Shown one piece after another: positions 9,324 to 17,848 of a stretch of DNA of 64,000 nucleotides. Source of the stretch: VXNE01 sp965203615 (lineage in GTDB: Bacteria > Pseudomonadota > Gammaproteobacteria > Pseudomonadales > Azotimanducaceae). The notes under the pieces were generated by a model. That model was not told where the DNA came from. It ran no database searches and saw only the letters and a list, made by a program, of their open reading frames with translations. The stretch covers positions 1,302,001-1,366,000 of the forward strand of contig OZ241900.1 in the NCBI GenBank assembly GCA_965203615.1. Direction: 5' to 3'. Both the position numbers and the translations under genes were made by a program. Position 1 is the stretch's first letter. Every line of letters starts with the position of its first letter.

Positions 9324-9779
9324 TCAGTTCCGGGATGTTCCTGCCGCGCCTGATAGCCGGCTACGCAGGGCAGCGGCCTCGCCTACACTGACGTTGAGAT
9401 GGAGCCGCAACGCGCCCGCATCGTCGGTGATCGTGGCCGACGCGGGTACGTTGCCCAGGAAGGACAACTCCGGCTCTGCTTGAACAGTCCAGCGTTCGCC
9501 CATGCCCTTCGTCAGGTACAGCGATCGCAACTGGTAGACGTCCTCGTGACGGGTGACCGACAACACGATGCGGTGGTCCTCGCCGGATGGCGACTCCAAC
9601 AATGCCTCGGACATCCGACCCAACCCGACCAGCAGCCGCGGCATGAAGATGTCCTCGCCGTTGCGTTCGACTTCGAAGTCGATCAGCGCGGTATCGGGGG
9701 AGCCGGGTTTCGCAGCAAGTGGCAACGCGGCGAGCAGAGTGAGGACAGCGACGAAGGCGGCAGCGATTCGGGTGGTCAT
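9324..9779 (-). CDS. Small secreted protein of unknown function
   Basis: This encodes 151 residues with a clear signal peptide (TTRIAAAFVAVLTLLAALPLAAKP). The mature part is alternating beta-rich and contains no cysteine or known catalytic motif. I do not recognise the family. It sits between the sulfatase and the CbiX-like lipoprotein on the same strand, about 86 and 100 nt from them, so it may belong to the same transcription unit. GC content and codon use match the neighbours, which supports a real gene. Confidence 0.65.
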   Translation of the reverse strand: MTTRIAAAFVAVLTLLAALPLAAKPGSPDTALIDFEVERNGEDIFMPRLLVGLGRMSEALLESPSGEDHRIVLSVTRHEDVYQLRSLYLTKGMGERWTVQAEPELSFLGNVPASATITDDAGALRLHLNVSVGEAAALRSRLSGAAGTSRN

Positions 9780-9879
9780 CGGATGTTCCGAGCGACGGGC
9801 GGGACCGGTAATCCTATCGGTGTTCGCACGCTACTGGAAAGTGTCAACTCCAAATCGCGTTACCGCGTAGACGCCCTCG

Positions 9880-10845
9880 TCATTCCAACTTGGCCACCAG
9901 CGCAAGATGTCGATGCAGCGCTTCAGCCTGCATCATCTCCGCCTGCCTCTCGATCCAGAGCCTGACATTCGGGTGCGGCAACAGGCCGCGTTTGTCGGCC
10001 CGATAGTCCAGCTCGCTCAGCACACCCTCGTAGGGGCCGAATCCCTGTACCCGGTACGGCACCACGATCGATGTCAACCCCTGGGAGTTCGCCTGCGCAA
10101 TGTAATCCTGGATCTCCCGCTCCGCCGCAGGCCTTTTTTCCGGCCAATCTTCCCGCAAGGTGAAGACCCGGATGTCCCTCAAACCCAGTTGTCCGCGGGC
10201 ATTCGTGGTCCGCTGCGTGATCTTCTCGATCCAGCGCTGGTTTTCCGCGTCGTCGCCCGGGCCATGCGCGATGACGGCGACAACTTCGTTCGCCGGATCT
10301 GAGCTGAGCGCGCGAATGCGGGCGGTCAGCACTTCGTCCATTTCAACGGCATCGGCCAATCCATCGACGCTCACTTGGAACGCCAGTTCGGTATCCACTC
10401 TCCAGAACCCCATGGGCATGACCATGGCGTGGCCTTCGTGGGTCTGATCCCGATCCGCCCAGGACGGCGCGCCGCCTTGGAGGCCAAGGATTTGCAGGGT
10501 CCGGTCGTACCAGCTTTCACCGGAGACGAATACGCGCACCACGCCGACCTGACGGACCCCTTGAGATTCGAGCCTTCGAACGGCCGCTTCCATGGAACCG
10601 GCATCTGCCATGCCGAACGCGACTTCCACCGGGAATTTCGCTTTCAGTGGTTCTACCGCGTCAACCAGGTGCGCGTTCCATTCCTCGCCGCCCCCATGCG
10701 CCATGACCATCACGCCGAAGCTGAAGTCTTCGCCTGGGACTGGGGTCTCCAGTACCGCAGTCGTCTCGCAGGAGGAAAGCCCTGCCGCGATCGCGCAGAT
10801 TGAAATCAGACGAGCGAATCGAGTCGCCCATTCATGCATTCTCAT
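9880..10845 (-). CDS. CbiX/SirB-like chelatase-domain lipoprotein
   Basis: The 321-residue protein has a lipoprotein signal with lipobox L-S-S-C (cysteine at about 26). The mature domain begins with VMVMAHGGGEEWN, which resembles the conserved histidine-containing N-terminus of CbiX/SirB-type chelatases, and a second similar repeat (AVIAHGPGDD) follows near residue 195. The known family inserts Co or Fe into sirohydrochlorin in the cytoplasm. A membrane-anchored periplasmic version would more plausibly bind or load a metal or tetrapyrrole. It is 26 nt downstream of the heme-type TonB receptor with GGAGAG upstream, so the two are probably one operon. Binding of heme, cobalamin or metal is an inference. 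Confidence 0.7.
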   Translation of the reverse strand: MRMHEWATRFARLISICAIAAGLSSCETTAVLETPVPGEDFSFGVMVMAHGGGEEWNAHLVDAVEPLKAKFPVEVAFGMADAGSMEAAVRRLESQGVRQVGVVRVFVSGESWYDRTLQILGLQGGAPSWADRDQTHEGHAMVMPMGFWRVDTELAFQVSVDGLADAVEMDEVLTARIRALSSDPANEVVAVIAHGPGDDAENQRWIEKITQRTTNARGQLGLRDIRVFTLREDWPEKRPAAEREIQDYIAQANSQGLTSIVVPYRVQGFGPYEGVLSELDYRADKRGLLPHPNVRLWIERQAEMMQAEALHRHLALVAKLE

Positions 10846-10871
10846 GGTGTGTCTCTCCTACTCGCCAAGCG

Positions 10872-13124
10872 CTAGATGTCGATCTGCAGACCGATGCGGA
10901 AGTTCATTCCGGGCTGCTGCGCGTTCTCGATCGCGGTGGTCGATTCGGCGTTCAGGCTGCTGATGTTGATCCACCGGGCGTAGCGTTCGTCGAAGACGTT
11001 GAACACGCCGAAACGCAGGCTTACGGACTCGGAAAAGTCATAGTTTCCGACCACGTCGACCACGCTGTAGCCGTCGGCAGTCACTCTTTCGGGGGTGGAA
11101 ACCCGATCCTTCTTTCCGACGGCGGTCAGCAGCAACTCGCCGCCCCAGCGACCCGATGGCGCATCGAATCGGAGGCCCGCTACCAGGGTGAGGGGATCCA
11201 CCGAATCGAGCGGTGTCGACGCGCTCAGGTTGTCGCCGCGGGCGTAGGCAAGCGCGGTGCGCGCCTGCCACTGCTCGCTCAAAAAGACTCGCGCGTTGAA
11301 CTCCGCGCCGCGAATCTTCACCTCGCCGATGTTTCGATTCTGGAACAGGCTGATCGGTCCACGCGTACCGGCAAAAGCGGTTTCGATGAAGTTCGTGTAG
11401 CGATTCCGATAAGCGGCGATGCTCACGAACGCGTTCTGGAAGCTTGCCCGCAGTCCGAACTCGAGGCCTTTGCTGTTCTCGGCCGCCAGTTCCGGATTGG
11501 GTACGGTTGCGTACCGATACCCCAGGTTCACGAACGATTGGTTCGCCTCCGCGAAGTTCGGGGGGCGATAGCCCTCGGCGTACTGGCCGAACATGGACCA
11601 GGTCGCACTGATGTCGTAGAGGACTCCCAGACTCAGGGAAACCGCGTCTTCGTCGATCGACTCGACAGGGAAGCCGTAACCGCTGACCTGCCCGGTGCCG
11701 TCCAGCGACGGGTCCGGCACGGCGTTCATGCGGTAGCGGTCGTAACGCGCCCCCGGGATCAGGGTCAGTCCACTCTCCCCGAAGACCACTTCATCCTGGA
11801 GATATATCCCGGAGCGCGCCGTGGACGTGTCGGGAATGGTCTTGTTGGGGAATACCTCCGGCGGCGCGAACGGATATGCCGAAATCCGGCAGGTGGTCTG
11901 ACCGCTGGCGAGTTCCTCGTCGCAGCGATTGCGGGGCCGCTGCGTATCGGTTGCCTCGAGACTCGCGCCGTAGGCAATAGAATGCGTCAATGCGCCTGTC
12001 GTTACCGTCTTGCGAAAGTTCAGATTCAGCGCTGAAGTCTGCTGGTCGAAATCAAAGGTGGACTCCCTGCGAGCGTTGGTGCCGCGATACGTGCGGGGAT
12101 CGCGTGGATTGAGGAACGAATAGCTCGTGCGCGTCTGCTCGGTGTATTGGGTCGCATCGGTGTCCTGCTGGTTCAGATCGAGTTCGAGGTCGTCGAACAA
12201 AGCCAGCCCGGCCTGCCACTCGTAGCGCATGCCGACGCGAAGCCGTTCGGTGTTGTCGAGGCCCAGAGAGCTGGACACCGATTGGCCAATGTCCGAATCG
12301 AGTTGTGTTTCGATCTCCTCCATGAAGTTGTCGATGCTGAATCCCAGTTGCTGGCCAGCGGCCATGTCCCAGTGCATTTGCAGCAGCAGGCTGTCGGATC
12401 TGCCGTCCTGCGGATTCAGACTGCCGGGACCATTCACGTCCCCTTCCGCGAACTGCCTTTGCGTGTATTGGACCAGCAGGCTCGCATCGCCGAACCGGGA
12501 CGCGGCCGTGAGACCGCCGTGGTATTGCGCATCCGCGTCCGCAGCGGAAGCGCGCAGATTGAAAGCAGCCCGATCCCCGTCCAGGTAATCGCCGGGCGCC
12601 TTGCTGGTCAGGATGACCGCCCCGCCTATGGCGTCGGCACCGTACAGGGCCGAAGCAGGGCCGCGAATCACCTCGACGGTCTTGATGCTGTCCGTGTCCA
12701 GGCTGTCCCGACCGTAGGAAGACGGGCCGGCGTGATAGATGTCGTTGCTTCGTATCCCATTGAGCACCGTCAGCACGCGGTTGCCGCCGATGCCGCGAAT
12801 GCTGAATCCCTCGTGACCGCCGCGGCGAGCGGTGCTGATCGAAACACCCGGCTGGAAGCGAACCAGGTCGTCGAGGTCCTGGGCGATCTCCCGCTCCATG
12901 TCCTCGGCGGTGATCACGGACACGGTCCCCGCGATGTCCTCGATCGTGCGTGGCAGCCGCGTGGCGTTGACGATCAACTCTTCGACAAGTTCGTTGCTGT
13001 CCCGCTCCTGGCCCGCAGCGGGTGCCGCGAACACAAATCCGAAGACCACCGCCAGCAGGGAACTCCAGACTGCCGACGACTTCCCGGACTGCGATTGCCG
13101 CGCGACCAAATTCCTTCCGCCCAT
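10872..13124 (-). CDS. TonB-dependent receptor 2, hemoglobin/transferrin/lactoferrin type
   Basis: The 750-residue receptor has a signal peptide ending near AAPAAGQ, a TonB box-like EELIVNATR, and a plug with DLVRFQPGVSIS, RGIGGNRVLTVLNGIR and VEVIRGPASALYGADAIGG. The barrel runs to the C-terminus. The plug pattern is that of the TonB-hemoglobin/transferrin/lactoferrin receptor family, so heme or an iron-protein ligand is a reasonable guess. GGGGAAG precedes the ATG. The upstream 224 bp holds a perfect 11-bp inverted repeat, and the HTH gene at 13349 precedes it on the same strand. The CbiX-like lipoprotein follows at once. Confidence 0.9.
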   Translation of the reverse strand: MGGRNLVARQSQSGKSSAVWSSLLAVVFGFVFAAPAAGQERDSNELVEELIVNATRLPRTIEDIAGTVSVITAEDMEREIAQDLDDLVRFQPGVSISTARRGGHEGFSIRGIGGNRVLTVLNGIRSNDIYHAGPSSYGRDSLDTDSIKTVEVIRGPASALYGADAIGGAVILTSKAPGDYLDGDRAAFNLRASAADADAQYHGGLTAASRFGDASLLVQYTQRQFAEGDVNGPGSLNPQDGRSDSLLLQMHWDMAAGQQLGFSIDNFMEEIETQLDSDIGQSVSSSLGLDNTERLRVGMRYEWQAGLALFDDLELDLNQQDTDATQYTEQTRTSYSFLNPRDPRTYRGTNARRESTFDFDQQTSALNLNFRKTVTTGALTHSIAYGASLEATDTQRPRNRCDEELASGQTTCRISAYPFAPPEVFPNKTIPDTSTARSGIYLQDEVVFGESGLTLIPGARYDRYRMNAVPDPSLDGTGQVSGYGFPVESIDEDAVSLSLGVLYDISATWSMFGQYAEGYRPPNFAEANQSFVNLGYRYATVPNPELAAENSKGLEFGLRASFQNAFVSIAAYRNRYTNFIETAFAGTRGPISLFQNRNIGEVKIRGAEFNARVFLSEQWQARTALAYARGDNLSASTPLDSVDPLTLVAGLRFDAPSGRWGGELLLTAVGKKDRVSTPERVTADGYSVVDVVGNYDFSESVSLRFGVFNVFDERYARWINISSLNAESTTAIENAQQPGMNFRIGLQIDI

Positions 13125-13189
13125 GATCTGCTTCCCCGGTCAGTGTCCTTTTCGTGTTGACCGGAGCATAGAGGAGCAGTTCATTTATG

Positions 13190-13224
13190 TAAATACAAAT
13201 GATAACGAGTCGTATTTGTATTTA
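13190..13224. promoter_or_regulatory. Perfect 11-bp inverted repeat upstream of TonB receptor 2
   Basis: TAAATACAAAT at 13190-13200 is mirrored by ATTTGTATTTA at 13214-13224, with a 13-bp spacer. The block is strongly AT-rich in a GC-rich region and lies about 66 nt before the receptor ATG. It is probably a regulator binding site; the central TGATAAC resembles part of a Fur box but is not a full match. Confidence 0.55.
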
Positions 13225-13348
13225 TTGGAATAGTAGCGTCAACGGAAACGAACGCCGCCGGCCACGCTCGACTTCGTGGGCTGCGAACTCCCCGTCGACT
13301 CGATCGCGCCGGACGGTCGCATCACGGCCGCCCTACCAGGGGCCGTCG

Positions 13349-14110
13349 TCAGACAAAATCTCCGTCCGACGCGGGACGCCGCAAGGCCTGGAATCCCGTG
13401 GGTTCCCACTCGCGCAGCGCCACGAGAAGGCAACTCCCCTTGGCCTGGTCTCCCTCCACGGGCCGGATCTCGTCGCCCCGGGTCAAAGCATCGAACATTT
13501 CCACGAGTTCCTGCAGCTTTGCGCGCAAGGCCGCGGCGGACTCGGCGGACAGCATGCCCCAGGAAAAACGATGCAGGTCCCTTTCCGGTTCGAATGTTCC
13601 CGAGAGGAACGAGTTCTGCACATGCTCGATGAAGTAGCGGTGAATCGGACCATGGGGCAGCCACGCGAAACTGCGGGCGACGCGCGGTTTGATCCGGTTT
13701 CCCGGCAGCAACTCGATCAATCCCATGCGGTCCAGGCGGGCGAGGTACTGAACCAGTTGCGGCTCGGAGATCCGGTATCGCTCGACGATGCGCCCGAACG
13801 GCCAGCGGTTCAAAGCACAGGTGGCGACCAGCAGCAGAACCGGATCGGCGACCAGCTCGCGTTCCTGGTCCTCGCTCAGTGAGGTGACGCGCAACCGTTG
13901 CTCCTCCGCCCGGCGCGCCAGCTCGAGCAGATCGATGCCGGCCATGTCACACACCGCCTCGAGACGCTGCAAGGTAAAGCCGCCCGTCGAGAACAACCGT
14001 TTGACGCTGCTGAGCGAAAGGCCGAGGTGTCGGGCGATCTGTGCATAGGACACCCGACGCTGCCTGAGCGCCTGTTTGAGTGCCTGAACAATGCGTGTCG
14101 ACTGGACCAT
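13349..14110 (-). CDS. Helix-turn-helix transcriptional regulator (XRE-like)
   Basis: The 253-residue protein opens with an HTH (residues about 5-60: YAQIARHLGLSLSSVKRLFS) typical of XRE/lambda-repressor folds. The remainder is a large helical domain with no recognised ligand motif. It is transcribed away from the hydroxylase-type gene at 14191, and its own ATG lies inside a 17-bp imperfect inverted repeat (14110-14157), so autoregulation and control of the divergent operon are likely. It also ends 225 nt upstream of TonB receptor 2 on the same strand and may affect it. The ligand is unknown. Confidence 0.8.
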   Translation of the reverse strand: MVQSTRIVQALKQALRQRRVSYAQIARHLGLSLSSVKRLFSTGGFTLQRLEAVCDMAGIDLLELARRAEEQRLRVTSLSEDQERELVADPVLLLVATCALNRWPFGRIVERYRISEPQLVQYLARLDRMGLIELLPGNRIKPRVARSFAWLPHGPIHRYFIEHVQNSFLSGTFEPERDLHRFSWGMLSAESAAALRAKLQELVEMFDALTRGDEIRPVEGDQAKGSCLLVALREWEPTGFQALRRPASDGDFV

Positions 14111-14157
14111 GAAGTATCACCATACGCTCCTTCAATGGACCGTATCCTGACACTTCA
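14110..14157. promoter_or_regulatory. 17-bp imperfect inverted repeat in the divergent promoter region
   Basis: Arms at 14110-14126 and 14141-14157 match at 14 of 17 positions when one is complemented, with 14 bp between. The first arm overlaps the start codon of the HTH regulator. The second lies just upstream of the hydroxylase-type gene. Such a site would let one dimer, or two, repress both directions. Confidence 0.55.
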
Positions 14158-14190
14158 CCCATAAAGGTTGCAAATTACAAACCCTCATCG

Positions 14191-14943
14191 ATGATGGTGA
14201 TGCTCGTACAGGGGGATCGCAAATCGATGATGATGCTGTTGACAGTGTTGGCCGTGGCTCTCGCCATGATGGCCATCGAACTGATTCTTCCAGCCTGGCG
14301 GCGAGCATTCGACCGCCGCTGGATACTGCGGGCCGTGCTCTTCAACGCGTTGCAGGCGGCGACCGCACTGGTTGGCGCGGTCACCTGGGACGCCTGGTTC
14401 GCGGGCGCGTCCGTCGTCGAGCGCGGTGCCTTGTCGGGCGTGCCCGGAATCGTGATCGGATACCTCCTGGTCACGTTCGTGTACTACTGGTGGCACCGCG
14501 CCCGGCACGAAATCCCGCTGCTTTGGCGTTTTCTCCATCGGGTGCACCACAGTCCGTCGCGGCTGGAGATTCTGACCACCTTTTACAAGCATCCGGCGGA
14601 ACTGGTTCTGAACGGTCTGTTGACCAGCGCGCTCCTCTATTTCCTGCTGGGTCTCGAACCCGCGATCGTTACCGGCGTCGTGTTGCTGACCGGACTGGCC
14701 GAACTCTTCTATCACTGGAACATCAGGACGCCCAGGTGGATCGGCTGGATCCTGCAGCGTCCCGAGAGTCACCGCGTCCATCACGCGCGCGGGTGGCATA
14801 CCTGCAACTTTTCCGATCTGCCCGTCTGGGATGCGCTCTTCGGGACACTCGACAATCCCAGGAGCGATGTCGAGCACTGCGGCTTTGCCGAAGAGCAGCG
14901 GATCGCCGCGCTCTTGCTTGGCCGAAGCGTGCGGGAAGTTTGA
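14191..14943 (+). CDS. Sterol desaturase / fatty-acid hydroxylase superfamily protein
   Basis: The 250-residue membrane protein carries the spaced histidine clusters of this di-iron superfamily: H-x3-H in WWHRARHE, then HRVHH, and a last HRVHH at about 190-200, plus a histidine at LFYHWN. Several hydrophobic helices surround them. The family oxidises lipids by hydroxylation or desaturation, using molecular oxygen and an electron donor. The substrate here is not clear. ATG 14191 is annotated; ATG 14227 is possible and has a GGGGGA block upstream. It opens an operon: the next gene starts 3 nt after its stop, and the third overlaps the second. It is transcribed away from the HTH regulator. Confidence 0.85.
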   Translation: MMVMLVQGDRKSMMMLLTVLAVALAMMAIELILPAWRRAFDRRWILRAVLFNALQAATALVGAVTWDAWFAGASVVERGALSGVPGIVIGYLLVTFVYYWWHRARHEIPLLWRFLHRVHHSPSRLEILTTFYKHPAELVLNGLLTSALLYFLLGLEPAIVTGVVLLTGLAELFYHWNIRTPRWIGWILQRPESHRVHHARGWHTCNFSDLPVWDALFGTLDNPRSDVEHCGFAEEQRIAALLLGRSVREV

Positions 14944-14946
14944 TCG

Positions 14947-15552
14947 ATGCGCCCGAGTATCAAGAGAATCACGCGATTCCTGCCGCCCTCTTTGTTGGCG
15001 AGATCGAACAGGATCGCCGCCGGTGTTCGTGGCCACAACATCCGGTCGTGGCCGAAGGCGACGATGATCGTCTGCATGGGTTGTCTGCAGATGGCGGGCG
15101 ACATCTTCGACCTGCCCGCCGTCAAGGCCGTCGGAGCCGTATCCCACATGTCGCCGGCACCGAAGGTCTTCACGACCCAGAGCGGGTTCGAGACTTTCTC
15201 GTCGGCCTTCGTGCTGCACGCCTGGGACGAAGAGCACGGCCTGACCGTCCTGCCGTTGACCCCGGAAGTCAACGCTCGCGTGGGCGGTCCCTACAATCGC
15301 CGCAATGCCTACGGCGCGGCGCTGTCGTACGGGCCCGTGCTGGCCCGTTCGCCGCGCACCGCACCCATGTTCTGGTCGGTGCTGCAGTTCGGGATGTGTA
15401 GTGAACGGGGTGTCGCCGCCGATCTGGGCCTGGCCGACAGGCGCCACTACGCGGTGGAGATCTTTCCCCACAACCGCAATCCAGTCGACGAATCAACCAT
15501 CCGGTTCCAGGTCGACTGCGCCTCGGGACCCTTTACGGAGGACACCCACTGA
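14947..15552 (+). CDS. Conserved-context protein of unknown function
   Basis: The 201-residue product is not recognised. It has a basic N-terminus, then a hydrophobic stretch with ATMIVCMGCLQMAG around 40-50, and further cysteines at FGMCSE and VDCAS. A slightly shorter start at the internal methionines is possible. It is squeezed between the hydroxylase-type gene and the HTTM-DCC gene with 3-nt spacing and 1-nt overlap, so it is probably translated with them. Context suggests a partner of the lipid-oxidising enzyme or of the membrane fusion, but I cannot support a specific role. Confidence 0.65.
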   Translation: MRPSIKRITRFLPPSLLARSNRIAAGVRGHNIRSWPKATMIVCMGCLQMAGDIFDLPAVKAVGAVSHMSPAPKVFTTQSGFETFSSAFVLHAWDEEHGLTVLPLTPEVNARVGGPYNRRNAYGAALSYGPVLARSPRTAPMFWSVLQFGMCSERGVAADLGLADRRHYAVEIFPHNRNPVDESTIRFQVDCASGPFTEDTH

Positions 15553-16859
15553 TGCGCGATATCATCCCCGTCTCCGGCTACACCGGTGGACAATACAGCC
15601 TGTTCCGCATCCTTTTCGGCGCTTACCTTGCCGTCCACTTCGGCTACCTCAGCCTGTACGCCACCGAACTTTTCTCCGTATCCGGAATGCTGTCCGAAGG
15701 CCGGCACAGTCCGCTGCTGGCGATAGCGCCAAGCCTGTTCCGGCTCAGCGACACGCCGCTGGTCACCGTGCTTGTCACGCTGTCCGGCGCTCTCGCCGCT
15801 GTCGCATTCGCCGCGGGGCGATTCGACAGGCTCAGCGCCGCCTGGATGCTGGTCGTGCTGATCAGCCTGTTCGCGCGCAATCCATTGATCGCCAACCCCG
15901 CACTGCCCTATGTCGGGCTAATGCTGTTCGCCCACCTGTGCCTGCCGCCCGCGCCGTTCGGGTCGCTCTCCGCTCGGGGCCGCGCAGACCCGGCGGGCAA
16001 CTGGGCCATGCCCCGCCCGGTGTTCGTGGCGCTGACCATCGTGCTGTGCCTGTCGTATTCCTACAGCGGTTACACGAAACTCCTGTCGCCCAACTGGGTA
16101 TCGGGCGATGCGGTCGCCCTGGTGATGCAGAATCCCCTCGCCCGGGACTGGATCCTGCGCGACGTCCTGCTGGCCCTGCCCGAATTCGTTACGACATTCA
16201 TAACGGTGTTCATTCTTTACGTCGAACTGCTCTTCGCGCCCCTGTTCCTCTTCAAACGCCTGCGGGTCTGGCTGTGGAGTGCAATGCTATTCGTGCAATT
16301 CGGGTTCCTGCTGCTGTTGAGCTTTCCCGACCTGACCTTCCCGATGCTGCTGTTCCACCTGCTGCTGTTCAACCCCGCGTGGCGCCCGCGTCGACCCCTC
16401 GATGGAGCGACCCTGCATTACGACGGCGAGTGCGGCATCTGCCACGCCGCCGTGCGATTCGCTCTCGCCGAAACCCCGCGCACGGGCGCGGCCCTGGCAT
16501 TTCGACCGATGCAGCTTGATGTCCCCGATGTCAAGAACGTCGGTACCTGGAGCCTCGTGGACGAGTCGGGCAAACGGTTCGAAAAGACCTCGGCCGTGGT
16601 GCGTCTACTCGAAGCTGGCGGCGGCGTGTGGCGCCTGTCCGCAACAGGTCTTCGACTGATCCCCGGATTCCTGCGTGACGGTGCGTACAACGCCCTTGCC
16701 CGATTCCGTCGCCACTTGGCGGCAAGACCTCCGGGACTGTGTCCGGTGGTCAGCCAACAGCTCGCGGGGCGGTTTCGGACAGACCCTGAAAGGAAACGGT
16801 CGTCGTCGGCAATCCCGCTTCCCGATCAGGTGCGGGCACCCGCAACGCGTCAGCCATGA
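15552..16859 (+). CDS. HTTM (vitamin K carboxylase-like) membrane protein fused to a DCC domain
   Basis: The 435-residue protein has about 270 residues of hydrophobic helices matching the HTTM class, the membrane domain shared with vitamin K-dependent gamma-carboxylases and similar uncharacterised bacterial proteins. A C-terminal DCC (DUF393) domain starts near residue 287 with LHYDGECGIC, a thioredoxin-like thiol-redox motif. DCC proteins often have one C-x2-C. A fusion of a quinone-type membrane domain with a thiol motif suggests electron transfer at the membrane, but that is inferred. Its ATG overlaps the stop of the 201-residue gene. It converges on the methyltransferase with 4 nt between them. 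Confidence 0.8.
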   Translation: MRDIIPVSGYTGGQYSLFRILFGAYLAVHFGYLSLYATELFSVSGMLSEGRHSPLLAIAPSLFRLSDTPLVTVLVTLSGALAAVAFAAGRFDRLSAAWMLVVLISLFARNPLIANPALPYVGLMLFAHLCLPPAPFGSLSARGRADPAGNWAMPRPVFVALTIVLCLSYSYSGYTKLLSPNWVSGDAVALVMQNPLARDWILRDVLLALPEFVTTFITVFILYVELLFAPLFLFKRLRVWLWSAMLFVQFGFLLLLSFPDLTFPMLLFHLLLFNPAWRPRRPLDGATLHYDGECGICHAAVRFALAETPRTGAALAFRPMQLDVPDVKNVGTWSLVDESGKRFEKTSAVVRLLEAGGGVWRLSATGLRLIPGFLRDGAYNALARFRRHLAARPPGLCPVVSQQLAGRFRTDPERKRSSSAIPLPDQVRAPATRQP

Positions 16860-16863
16860 CGAT

Positions 16864-17619
16864 TCAGCGGACCCGCAGCACGAGGAACTCGTAGCCGTAG
16901 AACTCCGAGTAGGCATGCCAGATGTCAATCTCGTGCTGGCACTGTTCCGCCAGTTCCTGTGCATCCGCCTCGTCGCGATGACGCTGGCGGAACGCCGTCA
17001 CGTTGTCTTGCAGCGGCCGATAGTAGTCGTCCCACCAGGCCGATGCGGGGAGCGGAAAGTGCCCCACGGTGTCATAGCCGCACGCCTCCACGGCTTGCAG
17101 CAGCGCGTCGGTATCGCGGATGGCCGGGTATTCCCGGTTCCAGAACGCGGTGCATTCGGCGGGCGGTTCGGGCTTCCGCCAGCACACTTCGGTCAGCGCG
17201 ACGTGCCCGTTGCTGTTCAGCAACCTGCGCCAGTCGCGCAGCCCCGCTTCGACACCGATGTTGTAAATCGCCCCTTCGCACCAGATCAGGTCGAAGGAAC
17301 CGTCCTCGAAGTCAAGACCGCACATGTCCGCCACGCGCGCTTCCACCCGGTCCGCGAGGCCCAGCCTGCGCGCCTCGCCGTTCAGAGCGTCGATGAACGG
17401 TGGATGGTTGTCGATGGCGACGATGCGCGACGGCGAACTGTCGGCCAGGGCCAGTGTCTGGGCGCCGGTCCCGCAGCCAATATCGAGCACGCGCGTCTGC
17501 GGCCCGACACCCGGCACGAGCCCGAGCGCCCGACGCGTGCTCGCCGCGGTTCCCGGACCCTGCCGGGGCAGCCCACTGAACAACTCGAAGAAGAGCGCGG
17601 TGGCTCGATCTGGTGCCAT
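16864..17619 (-). CDS. Class I SAM-dependent methyltransferase
   Basis: The product is about 251 residues. It has the SAM-binding motif VLDIGCGTGAQ near residue 49, an acidic post-strand residue in VAIDNHPP, and FDLIWCEGAIYNIG as the later motif. This is the Rossmann methyltransferase family; the pattern resembles UbiE/small-molecule methyltransferases, but the acceptor is unknown. I start at the methionine 17619 (MAPDRATALFFELF), because the upstream extension to 17676 looks like non-conserved filler. No clear Shine-Dalgarno was found. Its divergent neighbour is the PIN-domain toxin gene. Confidence 0.85.
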   Translation of the reverse strand: MAPDRATALFFELFSGLPRQGPGTAASTRRALGLVPGVGPQTRVLDIGCGTGAQTLALADSSPSRIVAIDNHPPFIDALNGEARRLGLADRVEARVADMCGLDFEDGSFDLIWCEGAIYNIGVEAGLRDWRRLLNSNGHVALTEVCWRKPEPPAECTAFWNREYPAIRDTDALLQAVEACGYDTVGHFPLPASAWWDDYYRPLQDNVTAFRQRHRDEADAQELAEQCQHEIDIWHAYSEFYGYEFLVLRVR

Positions 17620-17814
17620 GGCTGTATTGTCGCTCGTCTCGCGGTCTGCAGCCGAGACGCTCAACCGGCGCAGCACGTGTTGGCAACACGATGCGCTCTC
17701 GCCTTGCGAACAACCAAGGGACGGTGCGATTCACTTGCCACTTGCCCCCTGCTTGCCACCACCGATAGGTGTTGCTCCTGTAGCGCAATCGTCACTCCAG
17801 AGATTTCTCGAAAC

Positions 17815-17842
17815 TTGACATCCTCGGAGATGTCTCTATCGT
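17815..17842 (+). promoter_or_regulatory. Promoter/operator of the PIN-RHH toxin-antitoxin pair
   Basis: TTGACA at 17815-17820 and TATCGT at 17837-17842 have a 16-bp spacer. GACATC at 17817-17822 and GATGTC at 17829-17834 form a perfect inverted repeat covering the -35 and spacer, as expected for autorepression by the antitoxin. Transcription would begin close to the start codon at 17849/17852, so the mRNA may have almost no leader. Confidence 0.55.
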
Positions 17843-17848
17843 ATTCGT

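Noticed and set aside
10800..12035. A 411-codon plus-strand frame opposite TonB receptor 2
   Set aside because: It is antisense to the recognised barrel and has no recognisable domain.
13201..13215. A Fur box before TonB receptor 2
   Set aside because: Only part of the sequence fits the GATAAT-type repeats, so I kept it only as a generic inverted repeat.
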